From positions 1 through 33,369 of the forward strand of contig JAWOAU010000006.1 in assembly GCA_046498385.1 (NCBI GenBank): a stretch of DNA of 33,369 bases, in the 5' to 3' direction. The translations under genes and the position numbers were made by a program. The notes below the pieces were generated by a model that was not told the origin of the DNA, made no database searches, and worked only from the letters and a program-made list of their open reading frames with translations. The stretch comes from Halarchaeoplasma sp046498385 (GTDB lineage Archaea; Thermoplasmatota; Thermoplasmata; Halarchaeoplasmatales; Halarchaeoplasmataceae). Below are positions 24,312 through 33,029 of the stretch, piece by piece. Positions within the stretch are counted from its first letter, which is position 1. The number at the start of each line of letters is the position of its first letter.

Positions 24312-25544
24312 TTACAAATTTTTTAGGTACTTACCTCTACCTTTGGAACCTGTAAATTTTCTGTCCGTCACCAAGAACTCTCCCCTGCTGATTACATGTC
24401 TAGGGTATATGCACGAAAACCCTTCGTAGGGCGACCAACCACACTTTGAATGCAGTCTCTCGGCCATCACCGGTTCTAGCTCACGGAAATCAAAGAAAGC
24501 CAGGTCCGCATGGTATCCTTTTTGAATTTTTCCTTTCTTTATTCCCAGCATCCGAGCCGGATTAGTACATATCAGATCGACTACCGTTGATAATCCGATT
24601 TTACCCATTGCAACCGAGTTGATCATCAGAGGATACATAGTTTCAACACCAGGTAAACCGGCAGGTGCATCTGAGAAAGAAACATTTTTTTCGGACTCTA
24701 AATGCGGCGCGTGATCACTGGCCATGATATCAAAAAACCCTCTTTCCAGATGCTCCCATAACGTAAAATGGTCGATGTCTCCCCTTAAAGGCGGATTCAC
24801 CTTTCCGAAGGGCCCTAACATAACCTCGTCGCTGAAGAACAGATGATGGGGTGTCGCTTCTACACTTAAATCCAACGTTTTAGCAGTCCTGAGCCCTTCA
24901 AGAGTGCTTATGTGGCATACGTGCTTCTTTCCATCCGGCCATCCATTTAGGCTCTTTATGGCGTGTACCTCACTCTCTACAGAGCGTTCGTTATTGTATC
25001 CTTCCAAATCATCCCCTGGTTCGTTGAACATATCTTCGTCTTCGCAGTGAAAGGCGACCAAACCTTCTGAATCCAATACGATTTTTGCTTCTTTTTTGAG
25101 GTTCTGTGCTTTTCCCGTTCCAGTAGTACCTGCCAAGAATACCTTGAATAGATTGGTTTCCTCAAGCATGTTTTTTACATCTCGAGACAACATACCGTAA
25201 AGTCCGAAGTCTATACACGCCTTTTTAGAGCAGCTATCGATCTTATTCTTTAATCTTTTCAAACTATCGATAAGTGGATCATTGTTCGGCATATCTACAA
25301 CGGTAGTGATCCCCCCGTGCACGGCACTTAAGGTACCTGTGTAAAAGTCTTCTTTATGAGTACCTCCGGGATCACGAAAATGAACGTGCATGTCGGTCCC
25401 CGCCGGCAGTATCACCCCGTCCCATTTAAAGATATTTTCAGTTGACTTGATCCCTCTTTTAACGAATGATATCTTTCCGTCGTCGATGCCTATGTACCGG
25501 GTTACGATCTCGCCATCTATGTAAGCGGGACCCTTGATTATCAT
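24312..25544 (-). CDS. pyrC: Dihydroorotase
   Basis: 410 residues. Zinc amidohydrolase that closes carbamoyl-aspartate to dihydroorotate in pyrimidine synthesis. Metal and substrate motifs: DMHVHFRDPGGTHKEDF with the HxH pair and downstream Lys, TTVVDMPNND, VAFHCEDEDMF, HVCHISTLEG, and MASDHAPHLESEK with the catalytic Asp. Length fits type I dihydroorotases. ATG 25544 is chosen: GTGAT lies just upstream, and the longer form from 25568 would begin within the AMMECR1 gene. It follows AMMECR1 by only four bases. Confidence 0.94.
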   Translation of the reverse strand: MIIKGPAYIDGEIVTRYIGIDDGKISFVKRGIKSTENIFKWDGVILPAGTDMHVHFRDPGGTHKEDFYTGTLSAVHGGITTVVDMPNNDPLIDSLKRLKNKIDSCSKKACIDFGLYGMLSRDVKNMLEETNLFKVFLAGTTGTGKAQNLKKEAKIVLDSEGLVAFHCEDEDMFNEPGDDLEGYNNERSVESEVHAIKSLNGWPDGKKHVCHISTLEGLRTAKTLDLSVEATPHHLFFSDEVMLGPFGKVNPPLRGDIDHFTLWEHLERGFFDIMASDHAPHLESEKNVSFSDAPAGLPGVETMYPLMINSVAMGKIGLSTVVDLICTNPARMLGIKKGKIQKGYHADLAFFDFRELEPVMAERLHSKCGWSPYEGFSCIYPRHVISRGEFLVTDRKFTGSKGRGKYLKNL

Positions 25545-25548
25545 TCTA

Positions 25549-26139
25549 TCACAGTTCCTTACGGACAACCTCTCCCCTGGGTTCTTTTTCCTTGAATATT
25601 TCTCCCTGGAACTTTTTCACACTGCACTCCTTTTTTTTCCAGGTTCCAGAAGGGACTCCGGCTTTCATGCATGTGTGATCAAGAAATTCTCGGACATCCC
25701 AACCTTGTTCTACCGGTACCTGAGGCAGTAGTAATCCCGAGCGATTTCCGTAGGATACTATGAGGCCGTCCCTACCACATCGTATATTTTTGGTAAGCTC
25801 TTCAGGTTTGCATTCGATCTCTTTCGGAGATGTAAGAAGGGTCACCTCTATTATCACATGATCCAGCTCGTCTTTGCTCAAAGGGGGGAATCTTGGATCG
25901 CTAGTAGCACTTGCCGTTGAACGGATCAGGGCATCTTTTAGAGACATGATAGGTTCAGGATAACCTATGCACCCCCGCAGGTCTCCAGAGGGGTGCTTGT
26001 TGATGGTAACAAAGACCCCCATTTTCTCTTGGAACATTTGAGGCATTTTTTTGAGTTCTACCTTTTTTCCCTCAACGTATGAATCCACTACGTCTCTTGC
26101 GGCCTTTACTGCGATTTCTCCCTCTTTATGCGAAAACAT
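25549..26139 (-). CDS. AMMECR1 family protein
   Basis: 196 residues. Belongs to the AMMECR1 family, known by the strictly conserved LRGCIGYPEP motif (here about residues 54-63), with DPRFPPLSKDEL and EVTLLTSP further on and GLLLPQVPVEQGWDVREFLD near the C-terminus. Biochemical role unknown; the conserved Cys in LRGCIG suggests a catalytic or binding function. A TATA-like element (GATAAATATC on the minus strand, about 26165-26175) lies roughly 30 bases upstream. It heads a unit with dihydroorotase, which suggests but does not prove a metabolic link. Confidence 0.93.
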   Translation of the reverse strand: MFSHKEGEIAVKAARDVVDSYVEGKKVELKKMPQMFQEKMGVFVTINKHPSGDLRGCIGYPEPIMSLKDALIRSTASATSDPRFPPLSKDELDHVIIEVTLLTSPKEIECKPEELTKNIRCGRDGLIVSYGNRSGLLLPQVPVEQGWDVREFLDHTCMKAGVPSGTWKKKECSVKKFQGEIFKEKEPRGEVVRKEL

Positions 26140-26252
26140 AATTTGGTTATGAGGAACGGTTGATATTTATCTTTCGGACGAGCTAATATATGATTTGGGA
26201 TGCCATAAAAAATAACAAGAGGTTTTTGGTAAAACCATTCCCGACGAGCCAC

Positions 26253-26726
26253 TCAAGCCGTTGGTATAGCGGTTAGGAACCCAAACCAAATCACCATTAT
26301 GAACAGTAGGGCAAGGGCAATTATTGAAATCCTATATTTTATATCCCAGTCATCTCTATATATTCCTGCTAGGGTTAGGATAACGACTACGAAGAACACC
26401 CCGATGTTCTGGATTATTCTTCCACTGTCTATCATGTTGGCTTGCAGTGCCTCGTCATCATGTGCTTCTTCCAGGCTATCGGGTTCGTTCCAACCATAAT
26501 TTGTTATAAAAGAGGCGGCATTTATTATCAGGACACCGACTAAAAGCAATACAAAACCGATGGTTATGATCGCAGCTAGTCCGCCGTTGCTCGTTATGGT
26601 TCCTAAAAAACCCCTGCCGGGTGGTTTTTGCGTAGGTGCTCGCGTCGGTTGGGGTTGTTGCGGGTAACCTTGAGGAGTTTGCTCCCTCTGTGACCATCCA
26701 CTAACATTCTCTTCTGAATTTTCCAT
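26253..26726 (-). CDS. Small membrane protein with Pro/Gln-rich N-terminus
   Basis: 157 residues, not recognised. The first 40 residues are low-complexity and rich in Pro, Gln and Thr (GYPQQPQPTRAPTQKPPGRG). Then come three hydrophobic helices: IITIGFVLLLVGVLIINAAS (about 54-73), IGVFFVVVILTLAGIY (about 107-122) and ISIIALALLFIMVIWFGFL (about 132-150), with an acidic loop after the first helix. Several archaeal membrane proteins share this disordered-tail plus few-helix plan. It stands alone with a short AT-rich upstream region; nothing in the context gives a role. Confidence 0.7.
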   Translation of the reverse strand: MENSEENVSGWSQREQTPQGYPQQPQPTRAPTQKPPGRGFLGTITSNGGLAAIITIGFVLLLVGVLIINAASFITNYGWNEPDSLEEAHDDEALQANMIDSGRIIQNIGVFFVVVILTLAGIYRDDWDIKYRISIIALALLFIMVIWFGFLTAIPTA

Positions 26727-26787
26727 TCTTACACCGGACGAGAAGAAGGGTTAAAGATATATAAATATTATCTCTTTAAATTTTCTT

Positions 26788-29700
26788 TTATTCACACGGT
26801 AGTTCTATCCAAAATTTACTTCCGTCTCCCGGTTTAGATTCAAGGTCTACACACCCCCTCAATCTTTTGACGCCCTTTTTAACGATGGCCAGGCCAGCCC
26901 CGGTGCCGGGATAGGTTTCGCGGCCGTGTAATCTCTCGAATATGTCGAATATTTTACCTTTATCCTCTTCAGCTATACCTATTCCGTTATCCACTATCCA
27001 AAGCTTTACATTCTGATCTTTCTTTTCACCCTTGATACGTATACTCGGTCTTTCTCCCGGTTCGACGAATTTGATCGCGTTTGATAACAGGTTGGTAATT
27101 ATCTGTACGAGGGAAGAAGGGTTACTCCTTACCCGGGGTAGAGGTTTATCGATCTGTATATCCGCCTCGGCTTCCTCTATATCCTTCCGCAAATTCCTCA
27201 TGACCTTATCCACCACATCATCCAGGGCAATATCGGAGATATCCATCTCTTTTGTTGTCATCCTACTGTAGGTCAAAAGGTCCTGTATAAGAACGTTCAT
27301 CCGCTCCGATGCGTCGATGATCCTCGTGGCGTATTCCACTGCATCCTCGTCAAGAGACTTTTTACAATCCTCCATGAGTGCACTGCTGAATCCCTCTATG
27401 GCTCTTAGAGGCGCCTTTAAGTCGTGGGATGTGGAGTAAGCAAAGGCCTCCAATTCTCTGTTCTTTTCCACCAGTTCCTCCTCCGCCCTTTTTTTATCAG
27501 TTATGTCCCTTATGAGTGCTAGGGCCTCTCGGTTGCTCGATGGGACGATGCGGGCCTCAAACCACATCTTTGTGCCATCGATAGGTATCTCGTATTCAAC
27601 CATCTGAAGGACATTTTCATCGATGCTTTTGTGCAAGTGTGTCATGACAAGATTTGCCTCTTCTTCCGGGAATACATCTACTATTTTTTTACCCAATAGC
27701 TGTTCCTTTTCATGGATCAGCATCTCTTGGGGTCCGGAAATGATATCAAGGTACTCCCCTTCCCTATTGGTACGTATCATGATATCCGGTATGAGTTCGA
27801 CCATGGATCGTTTGTAATCCTCGCTTTCCCTGAGCTCCGCTGTTCTTTTATCAACCAGCTCTTCAAGATGCTCCCTGTAATGCTGCAGTTCTTCTTCCGC
27901 TTTCTTCCGCTGATCTACATCTATAAATACACCGTCCCAAATGATACTACCGTCTTCTTGTTTGGAAGGTGTCGAACGGGCCTCCAACCATTTGTACCCC
28001 TCCTTTGATCCATATAATCCCACACTATGAAAATCATCCATTCTCTCCATCGATTCAGATATGGAATTGAAAAAGGTGTCCTTAAAATCTGGGTGGATCC
28101 TATCGAATAAAGCCGCGGAGTTTTTGTATATCTCTTCGACGGGCACACCGGTTATCTCCGTAAATTTTTCGCTCATATAGGGGAAGGAAAACTCACCGGA
28201 CGGACTAATCTTGAACTGATATAATCCCACAGGCACGTTTTCCGAGATCCTCCTGAACCGTTCTTCGCTCCTTCGAAGGGCCTCTTCCGCCTCCATTCGT
28301 TCCGTGATATCCCTCACCAGGGCCATGACATAACTATCGCCGCCCACGTCGAATCTATTAAGGCTCACCTCGGCGTCAAAGGGTGTTCCGTCAGCCCGGG
28401 TATGGATCCAATAGAAAAACTGGGGTTTCCCTTCCAATGCCGCGTTTATCTTTTCCAGTGCCTTTTCCCTGGAATCTCTACCGTCGGGTTGTGTATCCGG
28501 CGAGAATTTATAGGGCGGTTCTCCCACGATATCTTCTTTAATACAACCGAAGACATCAAGAGTTCTTTCATTGCAGTCTATGAACCTCTCGCCCTTCATC
28601 ACGAAGATCGCATCACTAGCGGACTCGAATATGGTCCGATACTTTTCTTCCCTCTCCCTTAATTCACCCTCCATTTGCTTTCTTCGGGTTATATCCATTG
28701 CGGTACCGAACCCCGCACTTTCTCCCTGGAAGTTGATCCGGGTTCCTGTGAAATGAATCCATATGGATGTACCATCCTTTTTTGTTATCTTGAACTCGTA
28801 GCTCCGGGGCATATCTTCACCCCTTAGTCTGGCAAGCCCCCTTTCCTTTACCATCTCCCTATGGTCCGGATGTATCATTTCCCAGAATTGTTTGTTCAAC
28901 AGCTCTTCCTTTGTGTATCCCACCATTTCCTCTCCGGCCCTGTTAACGTAAAGGAATTTTTCACGGTAAACGAATATTGCAAAGGGGCTGTTCTCCGAAA
29001 GGGCCTTGAACTTTTCTTCGTTCTCCTTTATTTTCCGGTAGTACCGGAGTCGCTCGATGCTCTGGTTAACATGGGACATGAGCAATTCAAGCATGACTGT
29101 ATCCTCTTGATCGAAGTTGTTTTCACGCTCTGACACCGCCTGAAAAACACCGAAATCACCTATGGGCACGCTGATGATCGATGCATATCTTTCTAGCTCC
29201 GGAGTTGATAGTTCCGAGCTTTGTGTATCGGTTATTACGTGGGTTCGGTTTGCCTTCAGTGTCTTACCGGACATACCTTTGATAGGATACACATCTCTTT
29301 TCCTTTTCATACCACCAAAGGACCCCTTTACCTTGAATTCATCACCCTCTAATATATCTATGCTGCAGCCGTGGATGTCAATCAGGTTTTGCACTGCGTC
29401 TATGACCATTGGATATAGCTTTTCTTCCGACCAAATTCCTTTCATTTTCACAGCTATCTCATGTATCTTCTTTATGCGTACCTTTTCTTTAGAAAGATTT
29501 TGTCGGGATCCCTGTACTTCTTTTAAGTACCTGGCATTTTTTAGTGCGATCTCTACCTGTCTAGCGAAGAGTTTTAGCTTTTTCAAATCGTCTTCATGGA
29601 ATAGATCCTTGAGCTTACCCACCAAAATGACCCCCAGCAATTCACCGTTATCCAAAAGTGGCACCGCCATTATGGATTCCAGTTCATCCTCCGACATTTC

Positions 29701-30411
29701 CGTTTCAGGTACGTGAATGGAGATGTGGTCCGCATCATTGTAATTTATATATTCTCCCTTGTTTGTTTCAGCCACTACGCCGGTGAGGCCTTCTCCCAAT
29801 GCTATGGAATGGCTCATGATCTCCTTTGAATATTTTGGATGATTGGTATATATGGGTTCTAATTTGTTTGACTGCTCGTTGTAAAAGTATATGTTGCAGT
29901 CCGTAACGCCTAGCAGTGACTTTGCCTCGTGAGCGATGGTCGCCAAGAGATAGTCCAAGTCGTCATGTTTTGACAAGGCTAACATGGTCTCGTACATGCC
30001 CTTGTAGAGTCTCTCGGATTTTTTTAAATCTCCCCTGACCTCATCAAGATTTATTTCATATCGAACGGACATCAACAATTCTTTCAGATGTTCTTTGTAG
30101 GGCTTCTTGCATACGATGTTTTGATCTATTCCGATATCTAGATAGTCCTCATCGGCATCGTTATTTTGGGTCAACATGATGGTGGTGATATCAGGAGAGA
30201 TTCTTTTTACGTTTAAAATAAACTCCAAAAGATCCCTCTCTGCAGCAAATGAATCTTCAGCGACTAGGAAATCGTATTCTTCAGATAGACGTTCAAACGC
30301 CTCTTTGGGATTACAGGCGGTGTCTACGGTTACCTCTTTTATACTTTTTTCAAGAAAGGTTTTTGCTTCCTTTAGAAATTTGACTTCCTCGTTAACCAAA
30401 AGAATTTTCAT
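26788..30411 (-). CDS. Soluble multi-sensor histidine kinase (receiver-GAF-GAF-PASx4-HisKA-HATPase)
   Basis: 1,207 residues from ATG 30411; a TTG at 30432 would add seven. No transmembrane segment, so a cytosolic sensor. Order: receiver-like domain (1-115), two GAF domains (about 140-290 and 320-460), four PAS domains (about 465-585, 590-715, 718-845 and 870-985; ends such as ALVRDITERMEAEEAL mark PAC motifs), coiled coils, HisKA with YSTSHDLKAPLRAIEG, and HATPase with LLSNAIKF, VDNGIGI and GTGAGLAIVKKGV. In the receiver, the position of the phosphorylated Asp reads YDFLVAED, with Glu aligned, while the Lys (CKKPY) is kept, so it may be a non-phosphorylated pseudo-receiver. Divergent from the sulfur cluster. 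Signal unknown. Confidence 0.92.
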   Translation of the reverse strand: MKILLVNEEVKFLKEAKTFLEKSIKEVTVDTACNPKEAFERLSEEYDFLVAEDSFAAERDLLEFILNVKRISPDITTIMLTQNNDADEDYLDIGIDQNIVCKKPYKEHLKELLMSVRYEINLDEVRGDLKKSERLYKGMYETMLALSKHDDLDYLLATIAHEAKSLLGVTDCNIYFYNEQSNKLEPIYTNHPKYSKEIMSHSIALGEGLTGVVAETNKGEYINYNDADHISIHVPETEMSEDELESIMAVPLLDNGELLGVILVGKLKDLFHEDDLKKLKLFARQVEIALKNARYLKEVQGSRQNLSKEKVRIKKIHEIAVKMKGIWSEEKLYPMVIDAVQNLIDIHGCSIDILEGDEFKVKGSFGGMKRKRDVYPIKGMSGKTLKANRTHVITDTQSSELSTPELERYASIISVPIGDFGVFQAVSERENNFDQEDTVMLELLMSHVNQSIERLRYYRKIKENEEKFKALSENSPFAIFVYREKFLYVNRAGEEMVGYTKEELLNKQFWEMIHPDHREMVKERGLARLRGEDMPRSYEFKITKKDGTSIWIHFTGTRINFQGESAGFGTAMDITRRKQMEGELREREEKYRTIFESASDAIFVMKGERFIDCNERTLDVFGCIKEDIVGEPPYKFSPDTQPDGRDSREKALEKINAALEGKPQFFYWIHTRADGTPFDAEVSLNRFDVGGDSYVMALVRDITERMEAEEALRRSEERFRRISENVPVGLYQFKISPSGEFSFPYMSEKFTEITGVPVEEIYKNSAALFDRIHPDFKDTFFNSISESMERMDDFHSVGLYGSKEGYKWLEARSTPSKQEDGSIIWDGVFIDVDQRKKAEEELQHYREHLEELVDKRTAELRESEDYKRSMVELIPDIMIRTNREGEYLDIISGPQEMLIHEKEQLLGKKIVDVFPEEEANLVMTHLHKSIDENVLQMVEYEIPIDGTKMWFEARIVPSSNREALALIRDITDKKRAEEELVEKNRELEAFAYSTSHDLKAPLRAIEGFSSALMEDCKKSLDEDAVEYATRIIDASERMNVLIQDLLTYSRMTTKEMDISDIALDDVVDKVMRNLRKDIEEAEADIQIDKPLPRVRSNPSSLVQIITNLLSNAIKFVEPGERPSIRIKGEKKDQNVKLWIVDNGIGIAEEDKGKIFDIFERLHGRETYPGTGAGLAIVKKGVKRLRGCVDLESKPGDGSKFWIELPCE

Positions 30412-30470
30412 CTTATTCGGCCGTATTAACAAAAGAGGTTACGTGATTTAACGTTTTTGCGGGGGGAATC

Positions 30471-30503
30471 TATAAATACTATAATCACCGTATAGTGTTT
30501 ATA
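30471..30503. promoter_or_regulatory. Palindrome covering two divergent TATA boxes
   Basis: 13-base arms (30471-30483 and 30491-30503) are reverse complements with one mismatch, separated by 7 bases. The left arm contains the minus-strand TATA (AGTATTTATA) of the histidine kinase and the right arm the plus-strand TATA (GTTTATAAT) of the TusA gene. It may be an operator where one dimeric regulator blocks both promoters, or simply two mirrored core promoters. Confidence 0.45.
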
Positions 30504-30555
30504 ATGCGGCAAAAACTAATAATTAAGCGGTGCAATCCGGTAAGGGGTAATAAAT

Positions 30556-30804
30556 ATGGAAGAAAAAAAACGTATCAAGATCGATGTCCGCGGTGAAACG
30601 TGTCCCGTGCCTCTGGTTGAAACAAGAAAGGCTATAAAAAAGGCGGTGAAAGGCGATACCATCCAGGTGATCGGAGACCATCCGTCGTCAAAACAAGAGA
30701 TACCCATGGCGGTAGAGTCCTTGGGTTTGGAGCTTGTTGATATAGAGGAGAAGGAAGGCGAATGGAAGATAATAATCAGAATACAGGGTGGTGAGGATGG
30801 CTGA
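30556..30804 (+). CDS. TusA/SirA family sulfur carrier
   Basis: 82 residues, the normal length of the family. It carries sulfur as a persulfide on a conserved Cys between donor and acceptor proteins. The signature VRGETCPVPLVETRKAIKKA puts the active Cys at residue 16. The GDHPSSKQEIPMAVESLG region matches the second half of the fold. First gene of the sulfur cluster; its last eight bases overlap the DsrE-like gene. The leader is about 25 bases with only a weak ribosome binding site (AAGGGG). Confidence 0.92.
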   Translation: MEEKKRIKIDVRGETCPVPLVETRKAIKKAVKGDTIQVIGDHPSSKQEIPMAVESLGLELVDIEEKEGEWKIIIRIQGGEDG

Positions 30805-31216
30805 TAAGGCGACCATAATCATGCAGAGCGGCTACCACGACAGATTGTACAGTGCACTCATAGTGGGAACCGGTGCCCTTTCCATGGGTATGGACGCATC
30901 CATCTACTTTACATTCTGGGGTCTGGACAGGTTGAAAAAGGGCGGACTTGAAAAGGGTCCGCTATCCCGTATGAACATGCTGGGGATTGGAAAGTGGATG
31001 ATCAACCGTAAGATGAAGAAGGCAAAGGTTCGCTCCCTGAAGGAACTGATGGATGATTTTACGGAACTGGGGGGTAAGGTGCTGGCATGTGATATGACCA
31101 TGGATATAATGGGAGTTGACAGTGAAGACCTGGACCATAATTTGATAGGGGAATACTGCGCTGTCGGAACTTATATAAAGGAGGCTAGGGAGTCGGATAT
31201 CACACTGTTCCTATGA
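30797..31216 (+). CDS. DsrE/F-like sulfur-relay protein
   Basis: About 139 residues from ATG 30797 (GTG 30788 is an alternative). Matches the DsrE/DsrF/DsrH-like group sometimes called peroxiredoxin-like: ATIIMQSGYHDRLYSALIVG at the start, ASIYFTFWGLDRLKKG, a variable Met/Lys-rich insert, and GGKVLACDMTMDIMG with the conserved Cys at the end of a strand, then IKEARESDITLFL. Such proteins pass persulfide sulfur to or from TusA, its immediate neighbour here. A second Cys lies in EYCAVG. The stop overlaps the ATG of the IscS-like gene. Confidence in the exact subfamily is moderate. Confidence 0.86.
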   Translation: MADKATIIMQSGYHDRLYSALIVGTGALSMGMDASIYFTFWGLDRLKKGGLEKGPLSRMNMLGIGKWMINRKMKKAKVRSLKELMDDFTELGGKVLACDMTMDIMGVDSEDLDHNLIGEYCAVGTYIKEARESDITLFL

Positions 31217-32385
31217 AGGTGTTTAGCATGGAATCAGGAAAGAATGTGTATATGGATAACGCTTCCAGTACCAGACTTGACGAAAGGGTCATGGAGGCCA
31301 TGGAGCCGTATCTTTTCAACAAGTATGCCGTGGCCACCTCGGAGTTCGGACATTCCATGGGTGTGGAGGCAAAGGAGGGGCTTGATGCTGCCCGGGGAGT
31401 CATAGCTGATAGGCTTGGAGCGGACTTTCAGGAGATAGTTTTCACATCGGGTTCCACGGAATCGAGCAATCTTGCTCTTAAAGGAGTGATGTCCGCTAAG
31501 AGGGGACACCTGATAGTCTCCAAGATAGAGGATTTTTCCGTACTCCACACCGCAAAAAAGCTGGAACGGGCGGGTTGCGATGTTTCCTATTTACCGGTTG
31601 ACGGGGAAGGTTTGGTTGACCCGGAATCGTTAAAGAATGAGATAAGGGGGGATACCGTGTTGGTATCCGTGCAGCACGCCAATCAGGAGATCGGTACACT
31701 TCAGAACATAAAGGAGCTGGCCGATGTATGCCGGGACGCAGGAGTGCTCTTCCACACCGATGCCACCCATACCTTTACAAGGATACCCCTGGACGTCAAG
31801 GATATCCCGGTGGACCTTATAACGTTATCACCCCATACCATCCACGGCCCCAAGGGCATAGGTGCCCTGTACATACGTGACGGGACGCCTATCAAGAAGC
31901 AGATGGAAGGCGGTTTCCAGGAATTCGACAAACGGGGAGGACTGGAGAACATACCCGGTGCGGTGGGCTTTGCCAAGGCGGTGGAGCTCGTTACTGAGGA
32001 AGAGAACCGTAGGCTGGAAGAGTTGAGAGACCGTATAATAGATAGGGTGCTTGAGGAGATATCGGATACCACCCTGAACGGCCCGCGAAAGAAACGAGTG
32101 CCCCAGAACGCCAATATCACGTTCCATTATGTGGAAGGCGAGTCAATAACACTGCATATGGACATGCGGGGTGTTGCCTTGAGTACCGGCTCGGCATGTT
32201 TCAGCCGATCCCTTGAAGCCAGCCATGTTATACTGGGTATAGGCGGCGACCACGAACGCGCTCACGGCTCTGTGAGATTTTCACTAGGGCGGTACAGCAC
32301 CCGGGAAGGAGTTGATTACGTTGTGGATAATATTAAAGAGGTAGTGGAAAGATTGAGGGAGATAAGCCCCCTCGGAAAGGAGTGA
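31213..32385 (+). CDS. IscS/NifS-like protein lacking the PLP lysine
   Basis: 390 residues from ATG 31213; ATG 31228, with AAGGTG upstream, gives 385 and is equally likely. Overall fold and length of class V cysteine desulfurases: VYMDNASSTRLDERVMEAM, FTSGSTESSNLALKGV, VSVQHANQEIGTLQNI, FHTDATHTFTRIPLD, STGSACFSRSLEASHV (active-loop Cys329) and HGSVRFSLGRYSTREG. Yet the Schiff-base site reads LSPHTIHGPKGIGALY: the canonical His-Lys is His208-Thr209. The PLP-stacking His of TEHKAVL is Asp107 (KIEDFSVL), and the Gln of DATQ is His186. Ordinary desulfurase chemistry is therefore unlikely. An Archaeoglobus IscS also lacks this Lys and supplies a Cys ligand to the IscU cluster. It sits directly before iscU. 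Confidence 0.93.
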   Translation: MKVFSMESGKNVYMDNASSTRLDERVMEAMEPYLFNKYAVATSEFGHSMGVEAKEGLDAARGVIADRLGADFQEIVFTSGSTESSNLALKGVMSAKRGHLIVSKIEDFSVLHTAKKLERAGCDVSYLPVDGEGLVDPESLKNEIRGDTVLVSVQHANQEIGTLQNIKELADVCRDAGVLFHTDATHTFTRIPLDVKDIPVDLITLSPHTIHGPKGIGALYIRDGTPIKKQMEGGFQEFDKRGGLENIPGAVGFAKAVELVTEEENRRLEELRDRIIDRVLEEISDTTLNGPRKKRVPQNANITFHYVEGESITLHMDMRGVALSTGSACFSRSLEASHVILGIGGDHERAHGSVRFSLGRYSTREGVDYVVDNIKEVVERLREISPLGKE

Positions 32386-32390
32386 TCGAA

Positions 32391-33026
32391 ATGGGTTTGC
32401 CATACACGGATAAGCTGATAGAATACTTCAAGAATCCCAAGAACGTGGGAAAGATAGATGATCCCGACGGAAAGGCCCAGGAGGGAAGCCCCGCCTGTGG
32501 AGACATGGTCAAGGTTTACATAAAGGTGGATCCCGAGAGCCAGGTCATAACCGATGTGAAGTTCGAATCGTACGGGTGCGCCTCCAACATAGCCACCGGC
32601 TCCATAATCACGGAGATGGCCGAGGGCATGACCGTGGAGGATGCAAAGAAGATCACGTGGAAGGATGCCGCCGACGAACTGGGTGGATTACCCCCTGTGA
32701 AGATGCACTGCTCGGTTCTGGCCATAGACGGCCTAAGGAGTGCAATCAGGGATTACGAGGAAAGGCACGGTCTCATCGAGGACCAAGAGCCCACCACCTC
32801 CGAGACCGTGGAGAAGAGGCTAAAACGGGTGATGAACCCCATGACCGGATTGGATGTCGTCAAGACCGATCTGATACACGATATCTCGGTGAAGGACGGT
32901 GTGGTTGAGATTTACGTCGACCTTACGGAAGACCATCAGTTCGCCAAGGCGATCAAGGAGGATATCACGGAGAAAATTGAACCCATGTGGGATGTCGAAA
33001 AGGTGGTAGTTCACTTTGTGGAGTGA
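32391..33026 (+). CDS. IscU Fe-S scaffold fused to a DUF59/MIP18-like domain
   Basis: 211 residues. Residues 1-125 are an IscU/NifU-N scaffold with all three cluster Cys: GSPACGDMVKVYIKV, FESYGCASNIATGSIITEMA and VKMHCSVLAIDGLRSAI. The usual Asp next to the first Cys and the Lys region are retained. A linker (about 126-145) leads to residues about 146-211 (VEKRLKRVMNPMTGLDVVKT ... VVVHFVE), which look like DUF59/MIP18, the domain of Fe-S maturation factors such as SufT and Cia2. The ribosome binding site GGAGTGATC ends three bases before ATG 32391, deciding the start. It follows the IscS-like gene directly, implying a joint scaffold complex. Confidence 0.9.
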   Translation: MGLPYTDKLIEYFKNPKNVGKIDDPDGKAQEGSPACGDMVKVYIKVDPESQVITDVKFESYGCASNIATGSIITEMAEGMTVEDAKKITWKDAADELGGLPPVKMHCSVLAIDGLRSAIRDYEERHGLIEDQEPTTSETVEKRLKRVMNPMTGLDVVKTDLIHDISVKDGVVEIYVDLTEDHQFAKAIKEDITEKIEPMWDVEKVVVHFVE

Positions 33027-33029
33027 ACC

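Noticed and set aside
29162..29716. 184-residue plus-strand open frame opposite the histidine kinase
   Set aside because: The minus strand encodes GAF domains in frame; the plus-strand frame is Ser/Phe-rich shadow sequence.
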